From: Eulemur rufifrons
Lineage: Eukaryota; Chordata; Mammalia; Primates; Lemuridae
Direction of reading: 5' to 3'
Assembly: GCF_041146395.1 (NCBI RefSeq)
Contig: NC_090990.1
Span: 46,510,001 to 46,574,000 of the forward strand
Length of the DNA stretch: 64,000 nt
Part shown: piece by piece, positions 11,894-24,135 of the stretch
Layout of the letters: each line of letters starts with the position of its first letter
How positions within the stretch are numbered: position 1 is the stretch's first letter
The notes under the pieces: model-generated
Database searches by the model: none
What the model was told of the DNA's origin: nothing
The model's input: the letters and a program-made list of their open reading frames with translations, nothing else
Position numbers and translations under genes: made by a program

Positions 11894-12195
11894 AGATGGG
11901 AATTTCCCATGGACCAGACACAGGCAATGATGAAGAGAGAGCTGAGCTGCAGACCTTTTAAGTTCTGTCCAGTTGAACCTGCTGAGGGAGGGGACTCTAC
12001 TATTGTGAGCCCATGGGAAGCAGCCCCTTTTGAGCCAGGGTCTGCAGGAAGGAGAATCATCAGGCTAAGGGAAAATGTACACTGGAATTGCAATTGGAAG
12101 GCCCAATTAGGAACCACCAGGAGAGCCCTGGAATGCACTCCACTGGAGAAAGGGACAGTTTGAAACATCTGCCGGACCCAGAGAGCACGGGGCCA
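11894..12195. other. Unique DNA, no gene recognised
   Basis: Open frames on both strands (84 and 111 codons) overlap here without family resemblance. I see nothing else. Confidence 0.35.
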
Positions 12196-12199
12196 GCCT

Positions 12200-12515
12200 A
12201 TGATAGAACCATTCAAATAATGCTTTTCCTGACATTCATCTCTCCTCCCCTCCCTTGCTCACACTCTGTAAGAGTCAGAAACTGGAAAGCAAGCCGGGGG
12301 TGGGGGGAAGAAGTGTGCAAAGCCTCCCAGACCCCATCCTGTCCACTGTCCCCCTTTCTCACCATAACACAGCCATTCCACCTCTCCCCTGTGACTCAGA
12401 CACTCCAAATTTACTCCCAACATATAGCCTCTGTATCTGCTGTTCCCTCTGTCTGGAATATGCTTCCTCTAGATCATCAAATTGTTGGCACATTTCATTT
12501 TCTATAGAAATATGT
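12200..12515 (+). repeat. L2 LINE, sense
   Basis: 'tgctgttccctctgtctgga' and the following 'atatgcttcctct' are the L2 coding text upstream of the 3' UTR. Upstream parts are strongly diverged. Confidence 0.65.
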
Positions 12516-12594
12516 TGTGATTTACATTTAAAGTATATATGTATATACCCAGTAGAGAAATGACAGCAGAGAGACAATAGAGAAAACGGTAACA

Positions 12595-13065
12595 CTAGAA
12601 GCACAGTTATTTCCTATAACAATGCCTTGGACCAGGGTAACAGCAGTAAAAGGGTTGAGAAGTGACAGAATTCAGAATATGTTTTGACATTGGCACCCAT
12701 AAGACTTGATGGATATGGGAAGAAGAAGAGTCTTCTAACTACAAAGTTTTTTACCTGAGCAAATCTTGACTGAGTGAATGAACGAATGAATGAATGAGGA
12801 GTGATTAAAGAGTTTGCAAGCAATGAGGTCAGGTTCATGTTTCAGAAGCCTTACTCGAGCAGCTTAGTGAAGGATGGATTGGGTGTGGGGACTGAAGGTC
12901 AGGAGACAAGTTAGAAGGCAACTGCAATATCCCAGGGAATAGACGCTGAGGCTCTGAGCTCTGGGAATAGGTATGGAGAGGAAAGGATTGATTGGAGAAA
13001 TATTCAAGATATAAAATTACTAAAATGTGGCAATAAGATAATTGTGAGAGATGAGAAACAGAATG
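12595..13065 (-). repeat. L2 LINE, antisense
   Basis: Plus-strand text 'gaccagggtaacagcagtaa', then 'gagaagtgacagaattcaga' and 'gcaactgcaatatcccaggg', is reverse L2. A 4-bp tandem run (GAATGAAT) lies at 12774-12796. Confidence 0.65.
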
Positions 13066-13173
13066 ACTTCCAGCTGCTTGGGTAAGTAGCATTTCCACCC
13101 CAATGATGAAGAACATGGAAGAAAAAAGGGTGAGGGAGGAACAAAGCGGATAGGTGTTGAGTTCATCATTGAA

Positions 13174-13596
13174 TGCTGTGGTGGTTGTGGAGATGCACTG
13201 TCCAGATCCTGCTTCTGGGGAGGACTGTTTGCTCCATCTCTGGGAGCACTATCCATAGACAGTCTCTAGATATCAGTCCCTTCAAGATTTGCCTCAACTG
13301 CAGAGAGCTGCCTCCCTGGGGTCATCCCCCTTCCTGGGGCAGCCCTTATTCAGTGCATGATCCCATGAGGTTATAAAGGCCCAGCTACAGTGTCCCACTT
13401 TGGGGCAACCCTAACATCATATATACTGTAGAGATCCCTGTGCAGTGTCTGAGGCTTTCTGAGGCCTGGATCACAGGTGGACTTCTTTCTCTCTGTTCAA
13501 TCCTGGTTCTTCCCCTGCCTCCCACAGGTGTTGGTCCCTCATAAACATCCTGCATGTCATTCTGTCTCAGTGTCTGCTTCTTTGATACCTACGATA
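13174..13596 (+). repeat. ERVL-type 5' LTR (MLT2-like)
   Basis: This LTR lies directly before an ERVL primer-binding site and gag. It begins about TGCTGTGGTGGTTGTGG. Its 3' part carries 'ataaacatcctgcatgtcat' and 'tctcagtgtctgcttc', which resemble the R-U5 region of such LTRs. It has many substitutions, and the edges are approximate. Confidence 0.6.
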
Positions 13597-16160
13597 GCTG
13601 GTATCAAAAGTGATCCAAAAGAACAGGTTATCATTTGGGAGTTGGGAGCTGGATTGCTCATCGGCTGGCTGACAAGAAGGACTCCATCACTGGTCACAGG
13701 TAGAATACAGGGAGCCCATGACAGCAGGTGGTGAGCCAGTTGATAACACTATCCTGGATGGTGAATTGGAATGATGCATCAGGGGAAGGGATTGTACTAG
13801 ATGGTGTAATGGATCAGGCATTTAGGAAGTATGGGGTAATTATTAATTATAAGGAAAATTGGATTGAATGCCTGTGGATATGGCATTGATACTCTAAAAA
13901 AAGATAATGAAAAGCAATAGGAGATCAACAGCCAAGTGAAAAACCAAATGTGAGGCCAGGCATAATGGCTCACACCTGTATATCCCAGCACTTTGGGAAA
14001 TCAAGGCAGGGAAATCCCTTGAGGCCAGGAGTTCGAGATCAGCCTAGGCAACATAGGGAGATGCTGTCTCTACAAAAAAATATTTAAAAATTAGCCAGGT
14101 GTGGTGGCACATGCCTGTGGTCCTAGTTACTCAGGAGACTGAGGCAGGAAGATCACTTGAACCTAGGAATTCGAGGTTATGGTGAGCTATCATTGTGTCA
14201 CTGTCCTCTAACCTAGGTAACAGAGCAAGAACCTGTCTCTAAAAAAAAAAAAAAAAAAAAAAAATCCAAAATCCAAACATGAAAGCTAGAACAGCTCCGT
14301 AGTAGCTTAAATGAGGCTCTCATCTTCTGCAGGTGAGAGGACAGAGAAAGTTGAGGTCAAAGTGGATAAATTCCAGAAAAGTTTAAATGACCAACTGAAG
14401 CATATCTGTTATGCAGGGTCAGGGCCCTGGTTGGGAAAAAACGGGACCCGACACTTAGGATTATCTGGCTGAACGTCCCTCCAAATTCTGAACTCCTAGA
14501 CTCCTCTGAATTCTCTCTGCCTGAGAAATGGCCCAATCCTCCTTATTAAAGCAAGAACTTCCCCCTTCTTGAAGACAATGCAGAAGCCTCTGCCCTGAAA
14601 GATGACATGTGCCACCTCAGGACCTTTGTCCACTTTCCCTCCTTACCAGTAGGCCTATAACTGGGATTAGGTCACAACATAATCCATATACTGTACAGGG
14701 CCTGGGAAGGGACTATTCCCCAAATAGTGCAAGACATAGCCAGTAGGTACCAGCAGAAGCTGGAGTAAGTGCAAGGCTATATCCTGAGCATGCTTGATCA
14801 AGGGGGTGGGACCATAAGCTTGGATGGGATGAGTATTGATTTGGGAGCAAATCTGACAAAATACAAGATTTAACCCCTTGGCAAGACTCCCAGGAGATGA
14901 CGTGAACTATCTTCTAGGATAGCTCCTAACAGTATGGAAAAAGCAATGGACCACATTAAATGAAATAAAAATGTTGTAATTGCTGTGCCAGATGGCTGAG
15001 AAAGTGATTAAAAGGTTCAGAGAAGTGAGCATGCTGGAGTGGACATATTAAGTAAGATCAGAAGACTCAACAAATGATTATGTCTTGTGAGAAGGCCAAG
15101 AAGATGCACTATTTACCAAAACCAGAAGGAATGTGCTGGTGAGAATGGCAAAAAGCTGCCAAAGTAACCTTTCTGAAACACAAGTTTGACCTATGACCCC
15201 CTGCTTAAAAACTCTTTAATGACTCTCTCTTCTTTTAGGCATCATCGAAATGTTCCAGAGCCCTGCTCAGTAGTCCAGGGCTATTTGTAGGAGAGGTCAT
15301 TTCAGAAGTAGACTTACAAAGCAATGGGTATGATAGGACTCCCAAAGCAGTGGAGGTCAAGTGGAGGTACCAGAAGCCAAGTACACAATTGTCATACTGA
15401 AAGCATGGTTTTGGTGGCAGCCAAGAGGGCCTGACCTGTGGACATTTGTTGAGATACCTAATAGAACACGATGTTCCTCAAGGCAAAATAGATGGGCAGC
15501 CAACTCGGCTCCTAATCAGTGTGTCTCTACAAGCAAATCAAGAATGGATAACCAGGAGGCTGAAGGATGACACCCTTAAAAAGTCACATTCTCTTGTCCA
15601 ATTTTTGGACTTGAATCTGTTTTCAGACCCAGACTCACTAATTGGACTTGAGGCCAGTTCTCCAGGAGGAAGGATCCTGTAACACCCGCAGCAAGTGTAC
15701 ATTTCTCCACTCCTTCCCCTGAAAGGACCTATGGCCACTACACACTGAGGAAAAGGAATACCCAAACATTTCAAGGACTATTGGACAAAGTTGGCATGAA
15801 TACTCAGCAATTGGAACCACCAGCATGCCCTTTCTCTTGGAGTAGGAGACTACAGGAGTATCCATTACTATAGGTAACGGGTGAAATCCTGGTCAAGGTC
15901 CAGTTTGCAATGTGTTCACTGGATCCATAAACCCACCCAGTGGTCCCTGTATGTATAACTAGTTTGATGTATTTGGGAATTGATGCCACTCGCATAGTGG
16001 GTCTTTGACCTGTAGGATAAAAGCTACCATAGTGGGTAAGACCAAGTAGAAAATGCCTCCACCCCAGTCAAAAGAGTAAATCAGAAACAGTATCATATCC
16101 CAGAGGGATGGCAAAAATTAGTTGAATGATCTATTGTCATCATCCAGTATCTGTCTGGTG
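13597..16160 (+). mobile_element. ERVL endogenous retrovirus, 5' half (PBS, gag, protease, RT start)
   Basis: A primer-binding-site-like string 'tggtatcaaaagtgatcc' starts at about 13599, as expected for the leucine-tRNA PBS of ERVL. The following sequence is collinear with ERVL gag ('gaggtgagaggacagagaaa' style text near 14330), then protease (about 15700-16000), then the first bases of RT (about 16050-16150). Frames are broken throughout and no long ORF is left. An Alu (13954-14264) interrupts gag. The copy stops inside RT, and no 3' LTR is seen. Because the pro-RT junction occurs again near 29.0 kb, this is a separate insertion from the ERVL at 28-34 kb. It is a fossil with no protein capacity. 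Confidence 0.72.
13954..14264 (+). mobile_element. Alu SINE (old, J-like)
   Basis: Dimeric Alu with a 24-A tail at 14241-14264. The flanks 'aaaccaaatgtga' and 'aatccaaacatga' look like a diverged target-site duplication within ERVL gag. Its CpGs are largely decayed. Confidence 0.92.
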
Positions 16161-16184
16161 TACTCAGGGGCTGGAGTGGCTAAG

Positions 16185-16720
16185 AGATATCATAAGACCT
16201 CCATGAGGAGGCTACCAAGCTAAAAAGTAACTGCAAAAGAGGTAGGAAAAGAACCAGGAGAGAGTGGAGCCACAAAAAGCAAGGGATTGAAGCATTAATA
16301 CCAGCAGAGAAATATAGCAAGGTCTGAAGGTGTCCATTGAATTTTGTGGGTAGTTTATCACTAATGGCCTTAGAAATGGCAATTGTAGCCAAATCATTCT
16401 GTCATTCATTTAACAAATATGTATTACATGTGGCAATGGGGAGGAGAGAAGAGAGGACAGGGAAGAAAAGAGCTCCAGGCAGTTGGAATACGATGTGCAA
16501 ACCTTAGCAGCTGATGCAGGAGAGAGGATGTTTTCCTCTTCCAGTTACATTAATTGTGGAGGAATGGAAAATATATGGAACTTATGCCTGATATCCTCAA
16601 TTTTCTTGATGAAATAGCAAGCAGAACCATCCTCATGGTAGGAGGAGGCTTCATGGTATCTGGGTAGCCAGGTCTGGGTTGGCTGTGTTCAAACAAAATA
16701 ACCACAGACTCTTCCTCAGC
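16185..16720 (-). repeat. L2 LINE, antisense (more 5' part)
   Basis: Plus-strand text 'gaaaagaaccaggagagagt', 'gaaggtgtccattgaatttt' and 'cctcaattttcttgatgaaa' is reverse L2 ORF2 sequence. It continues at 16400-16560 with other decayed L2-like text. Confidence 0.6.
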
Positions 16721-17285
16721 CTGACGAGGACGGCTGCTGTATCAGAGAGAGTCCATTCGAGAAAAGGGAAACCAAACTAAGTGTTACAAACAGAGGGGAA
16801 TTTATACAGAAAACTGGCTACAAAGATGACAAAAGGCTGAGAGGGCAAAAAAGGGCAAGCGGGTAGCTAAATATTCATAACTGCAGAAATCAGCTGTTAG
16901 CTAAAGGTTAGGGGAACAAAAGAGAAGAGATCTAAACCCTAGGCCAGAGAAGGGCTCCCATCTACAGGCTGGTGCTTGGACCTCAGAGGGGCGTGGCTGG
17001 CTGGCACTGGTATTTCAGAGTAACGCTGGTTTGGGGAGTGCCAAATGAAGCTGGGGGCTGAAGCCAAGGCTGCACTTTGCTGCTGTTTTTACTGCAGTGA
17101 TGCCAATGCTAGAAACAGAAAAAGTCCTTCCTCTTCCTTCCATCTTTCAGTCTCCATCCAATTCTTCTCATTGACCAATAGAAAGCCAATTGGCAAGAGT
17201 CTTTGGGAAATAGAGTTTATAGACCTTGGTCCCAGCATTGCAGAGCAGAGCATAGAGGAGTGGTTTGGGAACTGAAAGACAAGAG
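16721..17285. other. Unclassified DNA, possibly an old LTR or L1 3' piece
   Basis: The stretch 'gaccaatagaaagccaattg' to 'gggaactgaaagacaagagg' (17180-17285) resembles dispersed mammalian repeat text, but I cannot name the family. It contains a 76-codon open frame without support. Confidence 0.3.
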
Positions 17286-17290
17286 GTAAA

Positions 17291-17653
17291 CGCTATGATC
17301 TGAATGTTTGTGTCCCTTCAAAATCCACATTTTGAAATTCGAACCCCCAAGTTGATGGTATTAGGAGGTATTTGGGAGGTGATTAGGTCATGAGGGTGGA
17401 GCCCTTATGAATGGGATTAGTGCCCTTATAAAAGAGGACCCAGAGAGATCCTTCACCCCTTTTTCCATGTGAGGACACAGTGAGAAGGCATCATCTATGA
17501 ACCAGAAAGTGAGGCCTCACCAGACACCAAATCTGCCAGCACCTTGCTCTTGGACTTCCCAGCCTCCAAAACTATGAGAAACAAATTTCTGTTGCTTATA
17601 AGCTACCATAAATTTATGGTATTTTGTTATAGCAGCCCAAATAAACTAAGGCT
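17291..17653 (+). repeat. Solo MLT1-type LTR (ERVL-MaLR)
   Basis: This LTR of about 363 bp is collinear with the copy at 11528. Its first base has mutated (CGCTATGATC for TGCTATGATC), and its end reads CTAAGGCT instead of CTAAGACA. The 5-bp target-site duplication GTAAA (17286-17290 and 17654-17658) confirms the edges. Confidence 0.92.
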
Positions 17654-17659
17654 GTAAAT

Positions 17660-18180
17660 AAACACCACAAATGTATCACAGAAATGAGATGACTGGAGAA
17701 GCATATATTTTTGCCTGCAAACAAAGAGGCTGGTGCACTGCAACTCTAGGGCCAACAGGTGTAGGTGTTTGTGCCCCACAGAGAGCCCGGCAGGTGTGAG
17801 GTATGACCAGGTGTTCCCTTTCCTCTTTGTTGACGGATGCTGGCATCTGCAGAGATGCCACAGAGCCTGATGGCAGACACAACACAGCATTGGCGATGGT
17901 CCTGAGCACGTCTGGCTAGCCCTCTTTGCGCTTCCAGAACCTGCTTTCTCTACCTAGAGGGTTCAGGCAGACTCAACAGTTTCTTCCTCATTGTTATGAT
18001 TTTCCTAGGGAGAAAGGCATTAGAAGGGCTTTCTAGGGCATCCAGACCATATGAACAAAATTTAAAGGAGAATAAATTGCAAGTCATGTTTGGAAGATAG
18101 TCAAAACATCTCCTTTTTTCTTTCCTTTACAACATGGGAAGGGGATTTAAAAAAATGTTTAAAAATCAATAGCTTTCTTA
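17660..18180. other. Unique DNA, no gene recognised
   Basis: Moderate GC content. Two overlapping antisense open frames (87 and 77 codons, 17627-17909) are rich in Cys and His but show no domain pattern. I see nothing else. Confidence 0.35.
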
Positions 18181-19090
18181 TGTAGCTGAGATAACTAATT
18201 AGAAAATACAATGGGAAAATATCCCATTCTCAATATCAATAGAAATTATAAATACCTAGGAATGAACTCAACAAGAAAAGTGTAGAACCTACCTATACCT
18301 ACAGATAAAGAAAACTTTGAAAATTTAAAGGACCAAGAAGAGTCCTGGAATAAGAGGAGAGACACAGTCTATTGGAAGGTTATATACCGTAAAAATATAT
18401 ATTATTCCCCAACTTATTTATACGTTTAATAAAGTTACAAAGCAAAACCGCACCAGCACAGTTAACCTGATAGATGCCCAAATATCAAAAAAAAATAATT
18501 TTATACAATCTAATAAGAATATAAATTAATAAAATTATTCTAGAAAACAGTTTGGCTATATGAATCAAGGATTGCTTTAAATGTTCATATATTTTGATCT
18601 AGAATTTTACTTTTAAAAATGTGTCTAAAGGAATAATCAGAAATGCTGATAATATTTGCTTACAAGGCTATTTATTATAGGATATTTATAATTTATAAAA
18701 ACTAGAAATATTCCAAATATCTAATTATAAGAGATGTTAAGTAAGCTATATACCCAAGTAATAGATATTTATATAGACAATTAAAAAACATATTATCTGT
18801 GAGTAATCAATGCTATGGGGAAAATTTAGGATAAATGTTAAACAGAATGCAAACTTCAACATTTCATATAATGAGATTCGTGTGTGCACATATATATATA
18901 TGTATACACACACACAGACTCCTACATATGAGCTTCTACATACATAAAAAATTAGAAAGAAATTAACCTAAAGATTATCAATGGTTAACCCTAGGTGAGG
19001 AAATTATCAGTAATTTTTACTTTATTCTTTATATATCTGTTTTAATTTTTACCATAAAAACATTATTTAACCAAAAAAAACCCAAAAAAC
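18181..19090 (+). mobile_element. Old L1, ORF2 end and 3' UTR, sense
   Basis: 'aaatacctaggaatgaactc' at about 18250 is the L1 'KYLGI' region. It is followed by the 3' UTR-type text 'gaaaacagtttggctatatg' and 'ggaataatcagaaatgctg'. A short TA/CA microsatellite lies at 18889-18917. The copy is strongly diverged and AT-rich. Confidence 0.75.
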
Positions 19091-19144
19091 AAAAAACTCT
19101 AATCTTTTAAAAAGAAGGAAGGAGAAGCACTTGATTTCCTCTAA

Positions 19145-19400
19145 TTTTTCTTTCAAAAATTCAGTGACTATTATGTGTTGATATGTGCCAGGCACTGTGT
19201 CGCAATCTGCCACATGAAGTTCAGACCACCTTGATCACAGTTGAGTGACTATGCTAAGGAGCAGTAGGAAATGGGCCTGGAAAGATGGATTGAACCAGGT
19301 TGCTCATGGCTTTCTAAGTCAGACAAGGGAGTTTGGATTCTATCTTGTATGCTTTGAAGTGCCTAAGGTGATTATGATGAAGGAAAACTATGAATGTAGC
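19145..19400 (-). repeat. L2 LINE 3' end, antisense
   Basis: 'gtgccaggcactgtgtcgca' and 'gggagtttggattctatctt' are reverse L2 text. Confidence 0.65.
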
Positions 19401-19845
19401 AATTGCCTACTAAAAAATAAATAAAGATAGCCTTTGATTTCATCTTTGTCCCTACCCTGTTTGTGGAGGAAATGATTAAGCACCACTCCACTTTTTATAT
19501 CACAGGGCTGCTATCTCTAAATCATGAAGACTAAGTCAATAAAGCATAAGTATGGAAATGCCCTCTTTCTGTACAAGATCCCCAGAGATAGGAGCACTCT
19601 CTACCAAAGCTGTGTCAGACATAACAGAAATCACAGGAGCTTCAGATGGCAGGAAGGTAAATACGGCTAAAAGTAATTAGAGATGGACTTTTTATTGGGA
19701 TGAGGCATAAAGCAGAAGTCACGAGAAGTCATCTCATCCCTCTCTCTACTGCAGACAGGAATGTCTTCTGCGATATCTCTGAGGAGACCATCCAGCTTCT
19801 GGGAACATGTCAGATTTGCATCATAAAGATGATTGTTCAAACCTA
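19401..19845. other. Unique DNA, nothing recognised
   Basis: Only short open frames (61 codons) occur, and I recognise no repeat family. Confidence 0.35.
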
Positions 19846-19849
19846 AATT

Positions 19850-21115
19850 CATGATTTTCCACCAAAAACTTCTCCTGCTTCTCTGTATTGGTGAAGTATG
19901 GCAACATACACTGAAAACTAATAACCATGTCAGGATCCTCCCTTTCTCTCACCAACAACATCCGATCAGCCTTCAAGTCCTGCCAATAATATCTCCTCAG
20001 TTGCATTCCTCAAGTTTAGGTCTTCCTCGTTGCTCACTTGAATTACTGTGGTGGGTCTTCCAACCAAGTCCACGTCCCTTCTAATTCATGCTGCCATCAA
20101 CACAGCTTGATCAAATAGCTCACCTACTCTAAATACTTTAGATCTCTTATGAGTCACGAACACCCTTCATGGTTTAGTCCTGTGTACTTCTTCAGCCTTT
20201 TTTCCTGACATTTCCTGGGAAACTGCTGCATTCCATCCATTTCAAACTATTTAGAGTTTCTCAAACAGCTCTTACCCTCTGATATCTCCCTGCTTTTAGC
20301 TGTCCTGCTTCTACTGCCAAAAATTATATTCTGCACTTCCCCATTCAGTTGCTAACCCCTATCTATTTCTCCACCAAGTCTCAACTAAGGGGTGTATTAT
20401 CCAGGAAATTATCACTAATCCCCCAAGACTGAGTTATAAGTCTCCACTCTGTGTTCACATAGTACGCTCTACTTACCTGTAATCATCTTTCCTGCATTAG
20501 TATTCATTTAGCTGCTAAAACTATTTAATTGTTCATCTCCCTCACCATACTGAGAGTTTCTTAAGGAAGGGACTAAGTCTTTTATTATGGTCATCACAGT
20601 GCCCTGTCTACCTGCTTACAGCAGACTTGGGCATGTGACCCAGGCCTGGCCAATCATGGTACCTGACAACAATGGCTGATCTAAACACAGGCATGTGATT
20701 GGACAGCATCTTCCATGATATTAATCTGTGGATCAGGAAAAGAGAAGATCCCTGTTTTCCTTTTGAAATGAATAATGATAGAGGCCTTGGACCACCAATA
20801 GACATCTCTCTAATCTTCATGAAAAGAGCATGTCCATGGATTTAAGCTAACCCTAGCGAAGGAAGCACAGTTAGAATATACAAAATAGAGCCTAAATAAC
20901 ATGATTTAGCCTCTAGATCTAGCATATGAGAAGGAAGCACTTCTGTATTTCCCAGTTATATAAGCCAAAAAATTCTTTTTTGTGCTCAAAGCAGTGGAGT
21001 TCCATTGTGATATTTGCAACCAAGGATCCTGACTAATACACCTGCAGAATGCATATTCTGAATCACAGTGACTGACACCGAGGACTCAATAAAATGTTAA
21101 ATGAATGAATGAATA
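19850..21115 (+). repeat. L2 LINE, long sense copy, split by an LTR-like insertion
   Basis: Sense L2 ORF2 and 3' text run to 20615 ('gaattactgtggtgggtctt' near 20041, 'gtttcttaaggaagggacta' near 20557, 'cacagtgccctgtctacctgc' at the break). The copy resumes at 21046 and ends in 'ttaaatgaatgaatgaataa'. The gap is the element at 20616-21040, which is flanked by a copy of the target CCTGC. Confidence 0.82.
20616..21040 (+). repeat. LTR-like ancient repeat inserted in L2, 5-bp TSD
   Basis: This 425-bp element is flanked by CCTGC at 20611-20615 and 21041-21045. Its end 'gatcctgactaataca' and the inner 'catgtgacccaggcctggcc' occur in a common old mammalian LTR-like repeat whose name I cannot fix. 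The 5-bp duplication fits the ERVL class. Confidence 0.7.
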
Positions 21116-22434
21116 ACTTAACAAAAGGTTTGGGAGTTTCCTATGTGTAAAGTGAATTCCTTCTACCCCCAAAACTGCTTGGTGTCTGCTTTTCATCAAC
21201 AATGCACCCACTTCTTGAATCTTGACATAGAGAGGCCACACCACCTGTGTCTACATGTGTTTTTTTCCTCCTTAAACAATATCTGCCTAGTTCGCAAGTG
21301 CCTGAAATACCTATTAATCTGTAAACACTTGGAAAAACTCCGGTTTGTATTCTTAGTTTCCTAGTTTAAAGTGCTAAATGAACCTAAAGTTAGGAAAGCT
21401 CTTATCAGAAAAGCCATCACGCCTGGTCCAATTCACTGAACAAAAAGATTAAGGAGCTCTCCATCTGACATTAGTCTTCGGAAAACAAGCCTTGGCTTAA
21501 GTGTGCTTGAGCCTGGTGGCTGTGGGTGAAAGAGTGTGAGCAATGATTTTCCTTCTTGCAGGTATCAATTGGGTAAGTTCTCAAGTGTGTAGCTACTGAG
21601 GACTGCCTCAAATGGAAGGAGACAGAGCTTCCAAACCATTGGTAGGTTAATCCCCTTCCTTGGTTTTTGGAGAATAAAAGGTAGGGTTTTTTTAATGAGC
21701 AAATTTTATTTGATTTCAAAATGTTTTTCTCTATATGGGGTAAATGTGCCATTCAAAGTTATTTCTCTCTTTTTAAACACAGCAAATCTAATCTTCTTTC
21801 AACACACACATGAAAGTCATAGCATTTTATGTTCTAAAAACAATCCCAGGTTCTCTGCATCAGAAACAATTCCACTTGAATCCATGTAACTTATAAAAAT
21901 ATTTAGCAAGGTCAGCAAAGATGCTTCTAAAATGTTTCTTTCAGTTATTTCTTAAGGCCAATAATCTAAAAATCGCTGAAAGTGTGGTGTATTTTTACAG
22001 CAAAAATAACAATACAGAGCAAAATAAAAGCAAAAATTAGAACTGGCCTGTTTATGTGCTCTTGAGCGGCTAAGAACATCTAAGAGTAAATGATGATTTC
22101 TGTTTGAGAATTAAGTGTAATGAAAGAGCCAAAACCAGGCAGGACCCTGCAGAGAAAGAGAGGGAGGACTGTCAAAGGAAGTAGTGGCATGGGGTCTTAC
22201 AGGGACTTTGAAGTTTTAACAGAGTTCTTGCAGTTACAAAGAAAATCCAGGGATTGTAGGGGCTTGGAATAGGGTGAAGGGGTTATTTTGCTGTGTGGAC
22301 ATTGGGAAGAATTTGAGGAAGACTTTTTATTCCTAAGAAGGGAATAGAGAGAAGAGAAGGAAGGGGAAGAAAGAAACCATGGACAGGCAGATGGAGGACC
22401 AGACAAAGAACTTGTAAGAAGAGGTCTACGTTGT
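21116..22434. other. Unique DNA, no gene recognised
   Basis: No repeat is clear. Some text near 22150-22220 could be very old reverse L2. Open frames up to 93 codons (21471-21752, minus) lack domain features. Confidence 0.35.
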
Positions 22435-22625
22435 TTTTATTTATTGTTTTTAATTGACAAATAAAAATTGTATATACTTATGGTGTACAACATGATGTTT
22501 TCAAATATGTATACATTGTGGAATGGCTAGATCAAGCTGATTAATATATGCCTTATCTCACATACTCATCATTTATTTGTGATGAGAACACTTAAATTCT
22601 ACTCTAAGTTTTATTTTAAGCTGTC
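22435..22625 (-). mobile_element. L1 3' UTR fragment, antisense
   Basis: 'gacaaataaaaattgtatat' and 'gtatacattgtggaatggct' are the reverse of a well-known L1M 3' UTR segment. Only about 190 bp are recognisable. Confidence 0.65.
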
Positions 22626-22819
22626 TATGTTGCTGTATCTCCCATTTATCTCACTAAATTTTAATTTACCACACACAGGGAGGCCTTTTGTGATTAAAAT
22701 AAAACAAAACACAACAGAAAAAAAAAAAACCACCAGAGAGGCTGGTGTGCAATGTGGCATGGTAGCCTTTCAAATCATGGTGGAAATCGGAAAAAGTGTC
22801 TGAGGGAAATTGTGAAGAG

Positions 22820-23595
22820 TAATAAATAATTATAGACAGGCTTGGACAGAGGAGGTTCAGATTGGAAAAAATCTATATATATTCTGTACAGGAATAAAAA
22901 TGTAGTAATACCATATTATTATTTCACTCTGCATGTAGGCACATCATTTGTAAATACAGCTAGAAACTGTAATTATAGAAAACATCTCACAAGGTCTTTA
23001 ATATTTAATTAGTCTCCCCACTGGAAATCAACCACGTAGAAAAGAAACGCTTTCTCAATAGGTTAATATTAATTACTTAACAACCCTGACATCGATATTT
23101 ATGGAATACTTATGAAACAAGCTTTCATGAAGTGGAAACATGTTCATCCGTCTACTGGGAGGCTTACAGCATTTTTCAAAGTGTCAAATTCACTTTGCGC
23201 TCTGCCTCTTTATGTTGTGAAAATTTGAAATTACTGTTGATTTGAAGGCTCTTCAAAAGGCTCTTTTTTTATCCCAGCTGAGAAAAAAAAAATCAGAACA
23301 GATTAATCTGGTATTCTTTAAGTATGTCATTTCCCAATCTTGCAAAAGGAAAGTGATAACTGTATGAGGAAAAGAAATCTTAGGGAGTAGAGGAAACTAG
23401 CGAGATAACATCACTGTATGCTGTCAATGACACAAAAGTAAAAAATTATTTAAAACCAGAAACCATCCCTGAGAGGAAATAGAGAAGGAAGGTAAGTATA
23501 TGGTATGATTTGAAGAATGTTAGGGAAGATGCCTCACCAATACGATAACTTTGTTCAGAACTATGAAGGTGTGATACCTACGATTCTATCCCCTC
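22820..23595. other. AT-rich unique DNA, candidate conserved noncoding element
   Basis: No repeat family is recognised. The stretch has homopolymer-poor AT-rich text with several ATTA-type motifs ('taatattaattacttaac' at about 23063). Such sequence is often found in conserved developmental enhancers, but the claim rests on appearance only. Confidence 0.25.
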
Positions 23596-23599
23596 CGCC

Positions 23600-23830
23600 T
23601 GATGATCATTCATTTGTTCATTCATTCTTTCAGTGACGTATGCAGAACACCCACTGTGCCCTACCTAGACCTGCCTGCTGAATACAATGACAAACAAAGC
23701 ACAGTCATTGTCCTTGGGTGCTCAGGGTCCAGCTGGGGACGCACATAAATAAGAAACAATTGCAATACACTGTATTAAGCATACCACAGAGATACATACT
23801 GGTGAGAACAGGAATGGTAGGTAAGGAGGG
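23600..23830 (-). repeat. L2 LINE 3' end, antisense
   Basis: It starts with reverse tail repeats ('catttgttcattcattcttt') and continues into 'ctcagggtccagctggggac', which matches reverse L2. Confidence 0.7.
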
Positions 23831-23954
23831 ATGATAACTTGGTACGTAAATATATGTTGAATATTAAATAAATGCACATTTAAAAATATTTATTTTTTTT
23901 CCTTAGTACCTTAGTACCTCCTTAGTACCAAGTTCTTCTATTAACTAATCATGT

Positions 23955-24135
23955 CATGAGAGCTTGTGTGTAACGGCGCAAGGTGCACTCGACTCCAAAC
24001 TGGTTCCAGTTCTGGCTCTGCCCCTTACCAGCCCTGAGACCTCCAGCAAGTCCTAAGAGGCCTCAGAGCCTCAATGGTCTCTTCTATAAAATTAGTGCAT
24101 TTGTCCTGATGATCTATAAGCTACTTGTCAAGCTT
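23955..24135 (+). repeat. MIR SINE, sense
   Basis: 'gttccagttctggctctgcc' followed by 'cctcagagcctcaatggtct' is diverged sense MIR. Confidence 0.65.
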
